A stretch of 64,000 bases of DNA from Styela clava. Taxonomy: Eukaryota; Chordata; Ascidiacea; Stolidobranchia; Styelidae. Where the stretch lies: the NCBI RefSeq assembly GCF_964204865.1, contig NC_135260.1, positions 21,126,001 to 21,190,000 of the forward strand, given 5' to 3'. A program made the translations under genes and the position numbers. This document shows positions 25,871 to 38,673 of this stretch, piece after piece (positions within the stretch are counted from its first letter, which is position 1; each line of letters opens with the position of its first letter). The notes beneath the pieces were generated by a model. That model did not search any database. It saw nothing but the letters and a program-made list of their open reading frames with translations, and was not told the DNA's origin.

Positions 25871-26703
25871 CAGGGATGGCGAACTTTTTTCGATGAATGG
25901 GTCGAAAATAATATTTTTATCGCGTAAAAGAAGAGAGTGGGTCACATGTATTTAATCTATGTTTGTATCTATAAAAAAAACTTCTGAAACAAATCTTATG
26001 AGTTTCTGTTGGTGTTGGTGTAGTTTTGGGCTTTACCTATGCAGTACTCCTATCAGGGACTTTTTTTGGCATTCGATTTTATGAAATAAGAGTACGAAAA
26101 CACGGATATGAATTACCAAAAACGTTTATGACGATGCGGCAAACTATTTCACTGTTCCAAAGCGTTTGGAGGGAATTCCACTCTGATAGTGTTATATTTT
26201 TTGATTAGTTTTCAACCACATTAAGGCACTTCTACACTGCCCGTTGTTATTTCAGATTTCTAGGTTTTTATTTCAAGTCTGAAATTTTTTTTTCTCAACG
26301 GCATTGTAGGCGATAAACTAATAAAAATCAAAGTGGCATCTAGTTCTCGTATTATCTCGACGTTGCGAGAAATAAACAGATCAATTGCATTGTTATGTCA
26401 TTAACTATATCAGAGCCAATAGCTGAATAACGGTACACGGCGGAGCAGACTTGCGTCTAAGATTAGGGGTTTTGAAAATATCCATACCGGTTCAAAAATT
26501 AACAATTTGAGAATAAGCGATCACGGCCCCGACGGTACATTATAATAGTTTAGTTATTGTTAGATTAATTTATGACCGGTTTTATCAATTTTTATTACTA
26601 ATATGTTAGCATTTTATTTTTATTTTATTCGTGCCTTGGCGGGTCACGAATAAAACGCGGTGGGTCACTTTGTGACACGTTGGTCAGTGGTTCGCCATCC
26701 CTG
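25871..26703. mobile_element. nonautonomous hAT element, 833 bp (unit B)
   Basis: The ends are CAGGGATGGCGAAC and GTTCGCCATCCCTG, perfect inverted repeats, flanked by the 8-bp duplication cactagtt (25863-25870, 26704-26711). The right subterminal part (GGGTCACTTTGTGACACG) is typical of hAT elements. A frame of 60-85 codons inside is not recognisable as transposase. Confidence 0.93.
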
Positions 26704-28255
26704 CACTAGTTCGTTAAGTGTAATTGTTTGAACTTGTTATTTAGACACAGTTATGTTGAACGACAGCTCTCCTATAAGGACTCAGTTCAGTTCTGGATAT
26801 AATGACGCATTACGTTACGCAATGGACGAAAATCGTCTGACGCAGTGTCCCATAACAGTATTTCGACAGTTTTCGATTAATCACTGTAATTAGCAAATTG
26901 ATAGCAATCAGCTCGGATGCATTGTCACTGTCTAGCTTAATGTTCATTGTTAGTGTCTTCGGAGACGTTTCTGATGTTTAGTATTGGTTTTAGTATTACT
27001 AATTTTGCAATTAGAAATACCAATTTGGATTGAAGTCAGATTCGGGGTTAAATCCGAAGTGCCCGATTGTAATTAATATATAGTTTTTGACTGCAGGTTG
27101 GGGCTGTATTATTGGTATATCAGGTAAATAACAGCGGCTTTTAGATTTTAGTAATGCAAGATACATTGAGTTCACTTTGGATAAAACTTTATTGGATAGT
27201 GTCACCTGGGGATCTAAAACATGGGGTATGTATCTAATCAGTCTCAAAAAAAGTAATCTATAAATAATTTTATGCATTTAGTTATGTGCTGATATTTGTA
27301 AATTTTAATTGCCACTGTACACTACTGTAAGATTTGTTTAGATATCCGCATGTTATATTCGGTTTGTTCATTGTTTTCTGTAGGTTTCGTTCGAGATGTC
27401 GACGTTCCTGATTTTGTTTCAAGTACCATCGTATGAAGTGTTATGAAAGAATAAAACCGATTTTAAGTTGGATTCAATTGCGGCAAAACTTTGAGGCAAA
27501 GAAAGCGAGAAGGGCACTTTATCGCTGTGAGTCGAGTTGCTTGAAAGCTGAATATAGTTGACAATAAATCGATTTGGCTGGGACAGGGCATGGGGCACGT
27601 TGACAATGGTCTCCATTCACGTAAGCCAGGAAAGCAGAAGGTTAACTCATTCTTGAATGTTATCAAAACAAGAAGAACCGTGTTCGCTCGCGAGGTTATC
27701 AAGTGTGGATGAATGAGTGAGTGAGATCAACTCGGAGTATAATATAATTTCATAAAATGACGAGAAGATTACTGACTATATACGGATAATAAAATCAAAA
27801 ATGTTTCTTACATTGTGACTAGATTTCGGGACTACTTCAATTTGTAAAGTAATGCATTTGGAAAAAATACCAGTATCTGGAAGCTACAGACATGAGTATT
27901 TTCAGTCAATAATTTTGATTTCGAACAAAACATAACGTTAATATATAATTGCTTTTCAATGTGAATAAGAAGATTCTTTAAACAGGGTTATTGTCGAAAA
28001 TATCGTACGTCTCAAAAACTTACGTATGTCATTATTCTTCTCCAAATCTTTGTAGTCAGAATCTCCTCTTCCATCAATGAATTGAAACATCATCATACAA
28101 ATCTACATTCTACGTTGGTCACCATACATAGATAGACGAGCAGGGAATCGCCTGTATCGGTATTTATCTGCAATTAAATTATAATTCATTAAAAACAGTG
28201 TTTAAATTCATTATGACGTCATATTGGACCGGTCTGGCAAACAAGGAAGGATACA

Positions 28256-28626
28256 ACGAGAATATCGGTTGGAAACCAAAGACTTATCGATCGATAGTTG
28301 GGGAATCCCCCAAAACAGAAACTGCAGTTTCGATTCATCCGCTCTTGTAACTTGCGCACTGCGCATCGCACACACACACTCGGCGGGTCTCAAAATTCTC
28401 TCTCTTTACAAAAATCTAGATCGCTATATCAATAATTGATTGATAACTCGCTAATTATACAACATAATTCGCCCAAATTCAATAGGCTTCTGGTCCGATA
28501 TAAGATGAATGCACATGCGAAATCTGGAGCAGATTCAATCTCGCTTTCGTGAGATATCGCGTGCATCTAACAGACAAACATACAGACAAATACCTATCAA
28601 CATACTTACTGATTGAAATCGATAAG
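28256..28626. mobile_element. short dispersed element inserted in unit C
   Basis: Compared with A and B, about 370 bp interrupt the sequence between GGATACA and GTAATGATG. The segment starts CGAGAATATCGG and contains GGGAATCCCCCAAAACAG. Diverged relatives begin the same way at 24917 (B) and 29030 (C), in reverse at about 53612 (E), and at 32366 (D, truncated). A GTTTCGATTC stretch resembles a tRNA-type B box, so a SINE is possible, but no A box or tail was confirmed. Confidence 0.45.
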
Positions 28627-29979
28627 TAATAATGATGAAAATTTACATACCAAAAAAGTACCAACGTGTAGCACCTACGCTTTTAACATTTTTCACAGCT
28701 GAGGATGACTTGAAACATGCGTAAATGAATTCAGTCACTGAACCATTGAATTGAAAGAACATGGGCACAAAGAATGTCAATAACAGCATTCGCGATTTAG
28801 TAAGTGATAGTCCATAATTAATGCTGATAATATAAAACGAACATAACACTGAGACGTTTCTTTGGAAATTTGCTCAAAGTCACCAAAACTCAATGTGAAG
28901 CTACCGACGACTACTAATATACCAAGGGATACTGACACTATATGTATAGAGAATAATGGTAATGCGAGTTAGTAAATATCAACTGCCGCGAGGCTTGAAG
29001 CAGTTCGTGTTAATTTGATTAAGAAATAAACGAGAATATCGGTCAGAGACCGTTGACTTAACGATCGAAAGTTAGGGGATCCCCCAAAACAGCGCTCTTA
29101 CTCCATAGTGACACTTTGTGTCCCATCACTAATCAAATAATATCTTACAGTCTTACTTACTTTGAGCTTTGATCTTACTCTTACTTTGATCAATATCAAG
29201 AAACGAGTATAAATATAGTATTATTAAAGCGTATTAGTGTTTTACTATGTTTCTTGATATAAACTTTTATGTGCGTCGGTAGGTCAACGGAACAGATAAA
29301 AGTACTGAAAGCTGAAAGTGAATTTTTGCAATCGCTGAAGACTTGAGCACACCGCACGGCACGAGTTTCAACTGCGTTTTGCAGGTTCAGGAATTGCCTC
29401 ATTGCTGCTCACAGTCGTCGGTTGCGGTCACATTTAGTCGTAGAAGCGCTTGTCGTAAAACATTTCTCCGAACCCGGACATGCAAATGAGACATAGCAGA
29501 TGACACGCAATATGAGCAGAGTTCAAAATCGTACTTCACAAGAGATTGTTTCAAATGTTCTCGAAGTCTCTAGTAAAGTCTGTCTGGTTTTTATTTAACC
29601 TCCACAGAGCAAAGTATTACTCAGGGCAAACTTAGTTCCTGATTCAAAAACAAAGAAACCCAACGTGGAGTAACTTTTATGTGAAACTTTGGATCATTTT
29701 TACAAATCCTGCGCCAAAAAACAAACCCGCCACCGCTCTGACTAAAAAAAGCAATTATCCAGTTAGGGTTTGGCTTGGGGTTAGGAATGCTGATTACTCT
29801 GGAAATTAAAACTTTTAAATCATTTATAACCCTAACTTTACAAATGATTTGCTAATTTGTTCTTTTAAAAATTAGCGGGGTGTTTGTCTCAAATCTCGCA
29901 TTTTCCCATTATTGTCAGGGTCTTGGTATAAAAGAATCGAATAATTATGTGCTAAATAATGATTTTCATTGCACTAGTT

Positions 29980-30813
29980 CAGGGATGGCGCACCTTTTTC
30001 GATGAATGGGTCGAAAATAATATTTTTATCGCGTAAAAGAAGAGAGTGGGTCACATATATTTAATCAATGTTTGTATCTATAAAAAAAACTTCTGAAACA
30101 AATCTTATGAGTTTCTGTTGGTGTTGGTGTAGTTTTGGGCTTTACTTATGCAGTACTTCTATCAGGGACTTTTTATGGCATTCGATTTTATGAAATAAGA
30201 GTACGAAAACACGGATATGAATTACCAAAAACGTTTATGACGATGCGGCAAACTATTTCACTGTTCCAAAGCGTTTGGAGGGAATTCCACTCTGATAGTG
30301 TTATATTTTTTGATCAGTTTTCAACCACATTAAGGCACTTCTACACTGCCCCGTTGTTATTTCAGATTTCTAGGTTTTTATTTCAAGTCTGAAATTTTTT
30401 TTTCTCAACGGCATTGTAGGCGATAAACTAATAAAAATCAAAGTGGCATCTAGTTCTCGTATTATCTCGACGTTGCGAGAAATAAACAGATCAATTGCAT
30501 TGTTATGTCATTAACTATATCAGAGCCAATAGCTGAATAACGGTACACAGCGGTGCAGATTTGCGTCTAAGATTAGGGGTTTTGAAAATATCCATACCGG
30601 TTCAAAAATTGACAATTTGAGAATAAGCGATCGCGGCCCCGACGGTACATTATAATAGTTTAGTTATTGTTAGATTAATTTATGACCGGTTTTATCAATT
30701 TTTATTACTAATATGTTAGCATTTTATTTTTATTTTATTCGTGCCTTGGCGGGTCACGAATAAAACGCGGTGGGTCACTTTGTGACACGTGGGTCAGTGG
30801 TTCGCCATCCCTG
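29980..30813. mobile_element. nonautonomous hAT element, 834 bp (unit C)
   Basis: Same element and same cactagtt duplication (29972-29979, 30814-30821) as in unit B, so it was copied with the unit. Confidence 0.93.
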
Positions 30814-32071
30814 CACTAGTTCGTTAAGTGTAATTGTTTGAACTTGTTATTTAGACACAGTTATGTTGAACGACAGCTCTCCTATAAGGACTCAGTTCAG
30901 TTCTTGATATAATGACGCATTACGTTACGCAATGGACGGAAATCGTCTGACGCAGTGTCCCATAACAGTATTTCGACAGTTTTCGATTAATCACTGTAAT
31001 TAGCAAATTGATAGCAATCAGCTCGGATGCATTGTCACTGTCTAGCTTAATGTTCATTGTTAGTGTCTTCGGAGACGTTTCTGATGTTTAGTATTGGTTT
31101 TAGTATTACTAATTTTGCAGTTAGAAATACCAATTTGGATTGAAGTCAGATTTGGGGTTAAATGCGAAATGCCCGATTGTAATTAATATATAGTTTTTGA
31201 CTGCAGGTTGGGGCTGTATTATAGGTATATCAATTAAATAACAGCGGCTTTTAGATTTTAGTAATGCAAGATACATTGAGTTCACTTTGGATAAAACTTT
31301 ATTGGATAGTGTCACCTGGGGATCTAAAACATGGGGTATGTATCTAATCAGTCTCAAAAAAAGTAATCTATAAATAATTTTATGCATTTAGTTATGTGCT
31401 GATATTTGTAAATTTTAATTGCCACTGTACACTACTGTAAGATTTGTTTAGATATCCGCATGTTATATTCGGTTTGTTCATTGTTTTCTGTAGGTTTCGT
31501 TCGAGATGTCGACGTTCCTGATTTTGTTTCAAGTACCATCGTATGAAGTGTTATGAAAGAATAAAACCGATTTTAAGTTGGATTCAATTGCGGCAAAACT
31601 TTGAGGCAAAGAAAGCGAGAAGGGCACTTTATCGCTGTGAGTCGAGTTGCTTGAAAGCTGAATATAGTTGACAATAAATCGATTTGGCTGAGACAGGGCA
31701 GGGGGCACGTTGACAATGATCTCCATTCACGTAAGCCAGGAAAGCAGAAGGTTAACTCATTCTTAAATGTTATCAAAACAAGAAGAACCGTGTTCGCTCG
31801 CGAGGTTATCAAGTGTGGATGAATGAGTGAGTGAGATCAACTCGGAGTATAATATAATTTCATAAAATGACGAGAAGATTACTGACTATATACGGATAAT
31901 AAAATCAAAAATGTTTCTTACATTGTGACTAGATTTCGGGACTACTTCAATTTGTAAAGTAATGCATTTGGAAAAAATACCAGTATCTGGAAGCTACAGA
32001 CATGAGTATTTTCAGTCAATAATTTTGATTTCGAACAAAACATAACGTTAATATATAAATGCTTTTCAATG

Positions 32072-32460
32072 TGAATAAGAAGATTCTTTAAACAGGGTTA
32101 TTGTCGAAAATATCGTACGTCTCAAAAACTTACGTCTGTCATTATTCTTCTCCAAATCTTTGTAGTCAGAATCTCCTCTTCCATCAATGAATTGAAACAT
32201 CATCATACAAATCTACATTCTACGTTGGTCACCATACATAGATAGACGAGCAGGGAATCGCCTGTATCGGTATTTATATGCAATTAAATTATAATTCATT
32301 AAAACAGTGTTTAAATTCATTATGACGTCATATTGGACCGGTCTGGCAAACAAGGAAGGATACAACGAGAATATCGGTTGGAAACCGAAGACTTATCGAT
32401 CGATAGTTGGGGAATCCCCCAAAACAGAAACTGCAGTTTCGATTCATCCGCTCTTGTAAT
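32072..32460. repeat. second repeat family, unit D (truncated)
   Basis: The sequence follows unit C almost exactly from its start until about 32460. It stops inside the inserted short element, and unrelated sequence carrying the recombinase-like gene begins there. Confidence 0.88.
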
Positions 32461-32579
32461 CAAAAGTTTCATTCATAATTGCCAGCAAGAATGCAGCCAA
32501 AATTATTTAACAAACTGATCCTGTTTATATCTATAATTGACTGAATCATACGGGTTAATTTTTATATTTCACTCTTCAG

Positions 32580-35378
32580 ATAGTCAACAAGAAAGTCCTG
32601 TTCGACATGCAGTTCAGATCAGACACTACTCACACGATACAGGTATGTATTTTATCAATCCTCAATAATTCATTCCTTTCTGGAATAAATTTAATTTCTG
32701 TTTCCATGTTAAGATTCAGAAACTGAAGATGCTGTTATCAGTGACTATGATAGTGAATTTGTGCCTCTGTCTTCCACATCTTCAAATTCGCCATATGATC
32801 TACTAATGGTCATTTCCGATAGATCAAGGAAAGGGAAATCCCGTAAGCAAAGAAATGAAGAATTGAAAAAAAAAAAAAAAAAAGCCGAAGCGTCCTTGCT
32901 TATATTGTGGGAAACTACGAAGCCAGTTAACACGTCATTTGAGAATGCGTCATAAACATGAGGAAAGGGTAAAATTGGCAATGTCTTTGCCAAAACATTT
33001 ACAAGCCTTTAAATTTGAGAAAATGCGAAAGGATGGTATGTTTGGGCATAATATGAAGATGTTGAGGGGAAAAAAAACCTTATTGTGTGAAAGAGGCCAG
33101 ATGGAAGATGGAGTCAAAATATGTACTCAGTGTAAAGCTTTTGTGCGCAGAAGATATTTTTTTAGTCATTCAAAAAATTGTGGGAAAAAAAATGGTATAC
33201 AGGGAACAAAAGGGTTAGCTGCAACATTGATTAATAATGATACAGATGGGTTGGAATTCACTGATTTGCTATCGAGGTTCAGCGGTGATAGGATTGGTAA
33301 ATTCTGTCAGGAAAATGATGTAATTAAACTGATTGGAAGAAGCCAGTTCAATAAACATAAGCGAAAAAAAGACAAACTGGCTGAATCTCGAAAGGCAGTT
33401 ATGTGTAAAATGCGTACACTTGCTAATCTATACTTCCATTTTATATCTTTTACAAATGATAAAACTCTGCCAATTGAAGAGATGTTTCGCAGGCAGAATT
33501 TCCCTGCTTTAGAAGAGGCTATACAATCAATGACAACCCATGGAGATGGAACACTTAAGGCTGGTCTTAAAGTGAGTGTAGGAAATTTGCTCAAATTGTC
33601 TGCGAAGGTCGTCAAGGGAAGTTATTTAATTGGTGATGATGATTCTAGCGCAGATTTAATCGACAAGTTTGTTGACGTACTTGAACTAAAATGGATCAGC
33701 ATATTTGGCGATGCTGAGTATTTACTGCTGCAAAACCGCAACCATAAGCAAAGATATCCTGGTAAATTACCAGACGAAGACGCTGTGAAAAAAATACGAA
33801 ACTACACTGTAGATAAATTGCAACAGATTGTGAATAATCAGTATGATTTTTTTTGTCCAGAAACATTTGTATTTATTCGGGACCTCACAGTCTCTAGACT
33901 CACTCTTTTTAATGCTCGACGAGGGGGTGAGCCATGTAGACTCCAAATGAGCGATTGGTGTGATGCCAAAACGGAGAAATGGATTGACTCTCAAAGAGCC
34001 AAATATGTTAATGACGCTGAGAAAAAACTTCTTAGTACATTTAAAATAATGTACCAAGGAGGAAAAGGCACCAATCGTATGGTACCTGTTTTGGTGCCAC
34101 CCGATTGTGATTCAGCATTAGATATATATGCTTGCAAACTCCGGAATTCGAAAGGATTCTGACATCAATATTTGAAACATGTTCCTTTTCCCAAGCACAA
34201 AACAATCCCTAGATCATTGTAGCGGATGGCATAGTGTGAAAAATGTAGTTGATGCTGCTGGAGTAGATTCACATATCACAGCCACAGCAATGCGCCATCG
34301 AGCTTCAACTTTATATGCCAGCTTGGAAATACCGGAAGATCAACGCCTAGTGTTTTTTAAGCACATGGGACACACAGAAGATATCAATAAGAATGTATAC
34401 CAGTGTCCCCTCGGTATACAAGAGGTTACGAAAGTTGGGAGTTACTTTGCATCATTGGATGGCATGCAAGTCGAAAGTGAGAAATTTGGTATGTTATTAT
34501 AATCATGGGTTGGTATTGATGAACCTTTTTAATTCAGGGACGGAAGAGCCAGACATAACAGGAGATTTAGAAGAAGGAAATAGTGTAGAAGGAGAATCAT
34601 CTGCAGTATCACAAACGCCGGGTGTTGAAGATTCAGAAGAAGAAAATAGTGTAGAAGGAGAATCATCTACAGTATCACAAACGCCGGGTGTTGAAAATTT
34701 AGAAGAAGGAAATAGTGTAGAAGGAGAATCATCTGCAGTATCACAAACGCCGGGTGTTGAAGATGACAGTATGCCATCAGGATTGGGATTGAATACTGAA
34801 TTTGAGATGTGTCATGGTAAGTATTTCTATCCAAGTCTTGAAAAGTGCACTAATATATGAAACTACGTATAAAAGCTAAATAGTGTAAATAGTTTGGTGT
34901 TGGGGCTAAATTTAAAAACTTTAACATGTAGAAAATCATTTAATGAGTGTGTCATTTATTTGGTTTCAGATATGCCAAGTACTTCAACTAAGCGCAGAAA
35001 ACGACAATATGTTAGATGGTCAAGCAGTGACACTGCAGCTTTGTTAACTCATTTCAAGTCTTGTATTGAAGACACTTCTGGTGAAAATAATACCGGTAGC
35101 TTACCAGGTAAAGTTTACTTTTTGTCTGTTAATATCAGTCAGAAAATAGAAAGTTTGTTGGATGACGAGGACTTGAGCAGTTTACATTATTCTCAGACTA
35201 ATGCGTTATAAATTGCTATGCAGGTTACAAAGACATTGAAGAATTTCTCCAAAAGGAGAATATACTGTCAGGCGTTAAAGACAGGAAAAGTAAATTGAGA
35301 ATAATTCATGCAAAGCTATTTAATGAGAGAAAGAAATTCAGAAAGGACTTTAAGAAAAGGCTTGCAAATTTAAATTAG
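32580..35378 (+). pseudogene. Crypton-like tyrosine recombinase gene, five exons, disrupted
   Basis: Exons with GT...AG borders in consistent phase are 32580-32642, 32714-34488, 34538-34816, 34970-35107 and 35224-35378 (TAG). In order the product has an acidic Ser-rich start and a Lys-rich stretch. A C2H2 finger follows (CLYCGKLRSQLTRHLRMRH), then a long helical region. Next come tyrosine-recombinase boxes: Arg I in FNARRGGEPCRLQMSDW, a Lys turn in GGKGTNRMVPVLVP, Arg II in MRHRASTLYA, GH in KHMGHTEDINKNVY, and Tyr in that last motif. The tail has three 22-residue acidic repeats and a basic end. The usual first His of box II is Thr. The 18-A run at 32866-32883 is out of frame by one. A further shift near 34145-34151 and TGA at 34173 break the catalytic part. 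The first exon and promoter were not found. Either a Crypton-type element or a domesticated derivative is possible. Confidence 0.72.
34564..34761 (+). repeat. in-frame 66-bp coding minisatellite, three copies
   Basis: Three tandem 66-bp units start at 34564, 34630 and 34696 inside exon 3 of the recombinase-like gene. Each encodes a 22-residue acidic, Ser-rich repeat (LEEGNSVEGESSAVSQTPG with small changes). The length is a multiple of three, so copy number can vary without shifting the frame. Confidence 0.93.
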
Positions 35379-35713
35379 ACATCAGTGGCAGCAAATTTAT
35401 CAGAAAAACAGCTGACAGCATTAGATTGCACCAAAAACAGATTTCTTTGCTCAAAATACAATATTGAGCAAATACATTTATTCTAATTAAAATACTGACA
35501 GCATTAACTTAATTAAAATGCTAACATAATTTTGGATTTGCCAGTAGAATTACAGAATGGATTATTCGTGGGGGAGGTTTATGTATTTAATTTTATAAAT
35601 ATACATTCATCATAATTTTTGTTGAACTTAGCTTTCTGTGAATAAAACCCTCTTCGATAGTTGTGAAAAACAAGTATCATGACTGAAAACAAAAAAGCGT
35701 TTTACACTCCATG

Positions 35714-35991
35714 ATAGTGGTTCTCAAAATTTTTAAGATGAGCCCCCTTTTTAGAATTTTCAAGTTTTGCAACCCACCTTAAAAATAATTGTAGCTAAAA
35801 TAAGCTACGAATAACAGATAGTAAGGCGTATGTATGTTTTATTCACAGCATGTGTGGATGGAACATATATATTCAAAATAAGGTGGGCAAATTCAAATCT
35901 CACATATTTATTCAATTAAGCTTTATACCCCCCTCAAAAATTGTCAAAGACCGCCAATTCCCCACCCCCATCGTTTGAAAACCACTTCTCT
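35714..35991. mobile_element. probable short hAT-like element
   Basis: AGTGGTTCTCAAAAT at the left and GTTTGAAAACCACT at the right are inverted with a mismatch and resemble common hAT-type termini. No 8-bp target duplication could be matched, so borders are approximate. Confidence 0.5.
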
Positions 35992-36058
35992 ATTATATCA
36001 TGTTCCGGTGGAATACTTAAATTATATCGATTATGTAACATTTCTTAATTTAGTTTTA

Positions 36059-36690
36059 TAATATTTTTGTAAAATCATGTCCAAACATCGGACCTGTGTC
36101 AGTAATTTTTTTTCATATCTTTGTATGCGAATTTCGTTGACGAATTAACTTATGTGTGACGAGTTCTACTCGCTTACTTATTTTTATTAATAAATTTGTA
36201 ATTTCATTTTATAGTATTTCTGTAAAATCATGTCCAAATATTGGACCTGTGTCAATAATTTTTTTCCATATCTTTGTATGCGAATTTCGTTAACGAATTA
36301 ACTTATGTGTGACGAGTTCTACTCGCTTACTTATTTTTATTAATAAATTTGTAATTTCATTTTATAGTATTTCTGTAAAATCATGTCCAAATATTGGACC
36401 TGTGTCAATAATTTTTTTCCATATCTTTGTATGCGAATTTTGTTGACGAATTAACTTATGTGTGACGAGTTCTACTCGCTTACTTATTTTTATTAATAAA
36501 TTTGTAATTTCATTTTATAGTATTTCTGTAAAATAATGTTCAAACATCGGACCTGTGTCAATATTTTTTCCATCTCTTTGTATGCGAATTCCGTTGACAA
36601 GTTAAATTGTTTGACGAGGTCTACTCGCTTACTTGAATTTTTTAATAAATTTGCTTACTGTCCGTTTCGTTTTGGCAATAAAATGCTTAC
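36059..36690. repeat. 153-bp tandem repeat, about four copies
   Basis: The motif AAAATCATGTCCAAAYATYGG recurs at 36071, 36224, 36377 and 36530, exactly 153 bp apart each time, with the intervening sequence conserved. The last copy is the most diverged, as expected at an array edge. Confidence 0.93.
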
Positions 36691-37639
36691 AATGAAAAAA
36701 ATGGTTGCATTGGAATCGAGGGTCGTTAGACAGAACAGTCACAAGGTGCACCACAAACAACATGTGTCCTTTTGCCGTTATGGGTTGAGGAGTGAATGAT
36801 CTTGCGGAACGATGTTCAAACATGCAAATTTACAGTGACAGCTAGGGCATACATTGCAAACCGATTGATTTTTTCTCGTTTATTACCTTTGAATCATGGC
36901 TGGTACAATCCCAAAGGGTATCGGAGAATGTGGAGGTAAGGGCAATGAGGGAGATTCTCGTTGCCTAAATAGAATTCTATGGAATGTTACATTCAGCATC
37001 TTTATGCGTATGCGTGGAAAATGGCATTGTGGTGTCACATGCATTTGCTCATTTTAAATAATCCTCTGGACTGCTCAACCGATACTTTACCTGCAATGTC
37101 ATACATAAGCGATTTTACAATTAATACTAACCTATTGTCGAGCAAGCCAATGCCAAAAATCTCTTTAGGTAACTTGCAGTCACAATTGTGGTGAAAATAT
37201 TATGCCAAAAAAGAAGACAGTTTCAGTGATTATTTCAGTGATAACAACTGAGATACAACTTTTTACTGAACTTGCATAAGACGCAAAAAATATGACATGT
37301 ATATGTCGTCGATGCTGATATCGTGTTACAGGGGAGTATTCAGAAATTTTCGAGGGGGGTTCTGAAATTTCTATTTGCCATGTTAAATCGAAACAACTAG
37401 CGGGCTCGACCAAACGCCGGAAAACGTGTGTTCTCATGGATTCTCTGGGATATAAAAAGCTTTTCGACCTATGATAAATTGTTATGTATAATACAAAAAA
37501 AAACACCACCTGGCTACGTCCCCGTTGTATTACCTCGTTTTTACATTCTGTTTTTTTTTCGTATATTTTTTTAGATATCTTTAACGTGGTAACTCACAAT
37601 TGAAAGAATATGGAATAATAGGTGAGCGAGCGCGTAATA

Positions 37640-37785
37640 CCCTTTTAACAATACCTTTCCATCGGAAATCTGTGCGCTTTTAACCTCACTTGTGATTTTG
37701 TTAGCTCACCCGATTCTATAATTCATCTCATTTATTTTGTTTTCATCAATTATCTTATCGTCCATTATGCGGATTATGGGCCAGT
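37640..37785. repeat. dispersed repeat also found at 62418-62545
   Basis: The stretch from ATACCTTTCCAT through CACCCGATTCTATAATYCAT to TTATCGTCYATTATGC matches 62418-62545 in the same orientation with roughly 80% identity by eye. It lies intergenic here and inside an SLC22 intron there, so it is an interspersed element of unknown class. Confidence 0.55.
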
Positions 37786-38673
37786 TTATACACCGTAGGT
37801 CAATTAACCCATGCAGATGCCAAGTTATTTCTTTTTCCACGTTCATTCCCTTTGTTCTCCAGTTTTAATTACATAATTATGCAAACTCACGGTCATCACA
37901 ACAAGAAATATTGCATTAAATAGGAAAAGTTTATTGCCTTACTAGGCCGGTCTATTGGACTTAATTCTGCGGGAATTTGAGTTTTCATACGTCACCAATT
38001 CCTCTTCTCGTTCCCGATATGTTAACTATATTTTTTTAAGGAAGGGGTAATAATTCAGGTGATGGTTTGATTTAATAGTATGAAGTACCAAAATACTAGG
38101 TATAGGTATATCCTGCTCATATAAATACTTTCAATTGCTAATACAATAAATTATCGCAAGACAACTTAATAATTATGGCGAAAATTGCGTTTGCGAGACC
38201 TCACCATCATAAATCGATATTTTCTAGTTCCTTTGCTTAGAAGTGGTGTAAAGCACATGTAATGCACTCATTATAGTCAAATGTATTTGAATGCAACAAA
38301 AAAAAAACAATATTGAAAGCATAAAATTGTGATAATCGATGAAACCCTAGTACCTTCAATACGCGTAACTAGTTTTCTAACCCCCTTCATTTGCAAATTT
38401 CTAAATTCTCAATTTCTTTTCTAGAAATCCAATCTTATCGAGTAAAGTATCGTTGAATGCGTCTCTGAAATACCAATTGAATGGTATTAACATTTTCATT
38501 GTTTATATCGAAAGTTATGACCAAAAAACGATGAAAAAAAATAAATTTCAAATTCAAATTTTTCAAAAACTATTCAACAAATTTTAATGATAATGACATT
38601 TTTAGCTTTCTTATGTCGAAATCTATCCGAATATACCAAAATCTAAATGCAACAGACCAAACTTTCTATTTTG

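Larger units (their letters stand above)
24318..27961. repeat. second repeat family, unit B (3.6 kb)
   Basis: Unit B starts with the same TGAATAAGAAGATTC junction as C and D. It resembles A with the middle 3.4 kb replaced by a short segment (24917-25080) that begins CGAGAATATCGG. It carries the 833-bp hAT element. Confidence 0.9.
27962..32071. repeat. second repeat family, unit C (4.1 kb)
   Basis: Unit C is a near-identical neighbour of B. It is longer mainly because of an insertion of about 370 bp at 28256-28626. It carries the same hAT element at 29980-30813. Confidence 0.9.

Noticed and set aside
26026..26208. 60-85-codon frame inside the hAT element (also at 30135-30392 and 52276-52533)
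   Set aside because: It is conserved only because the element was copied with the unit. It has no transposase motif and no support as a gene.
36897..36939. ATGGCTGGTACAATCC... ending at a GTAAGG donor, as a first exon
   Set aside because: No following exon in phase could be found within several kilobases; the motif is short enough to be chance.
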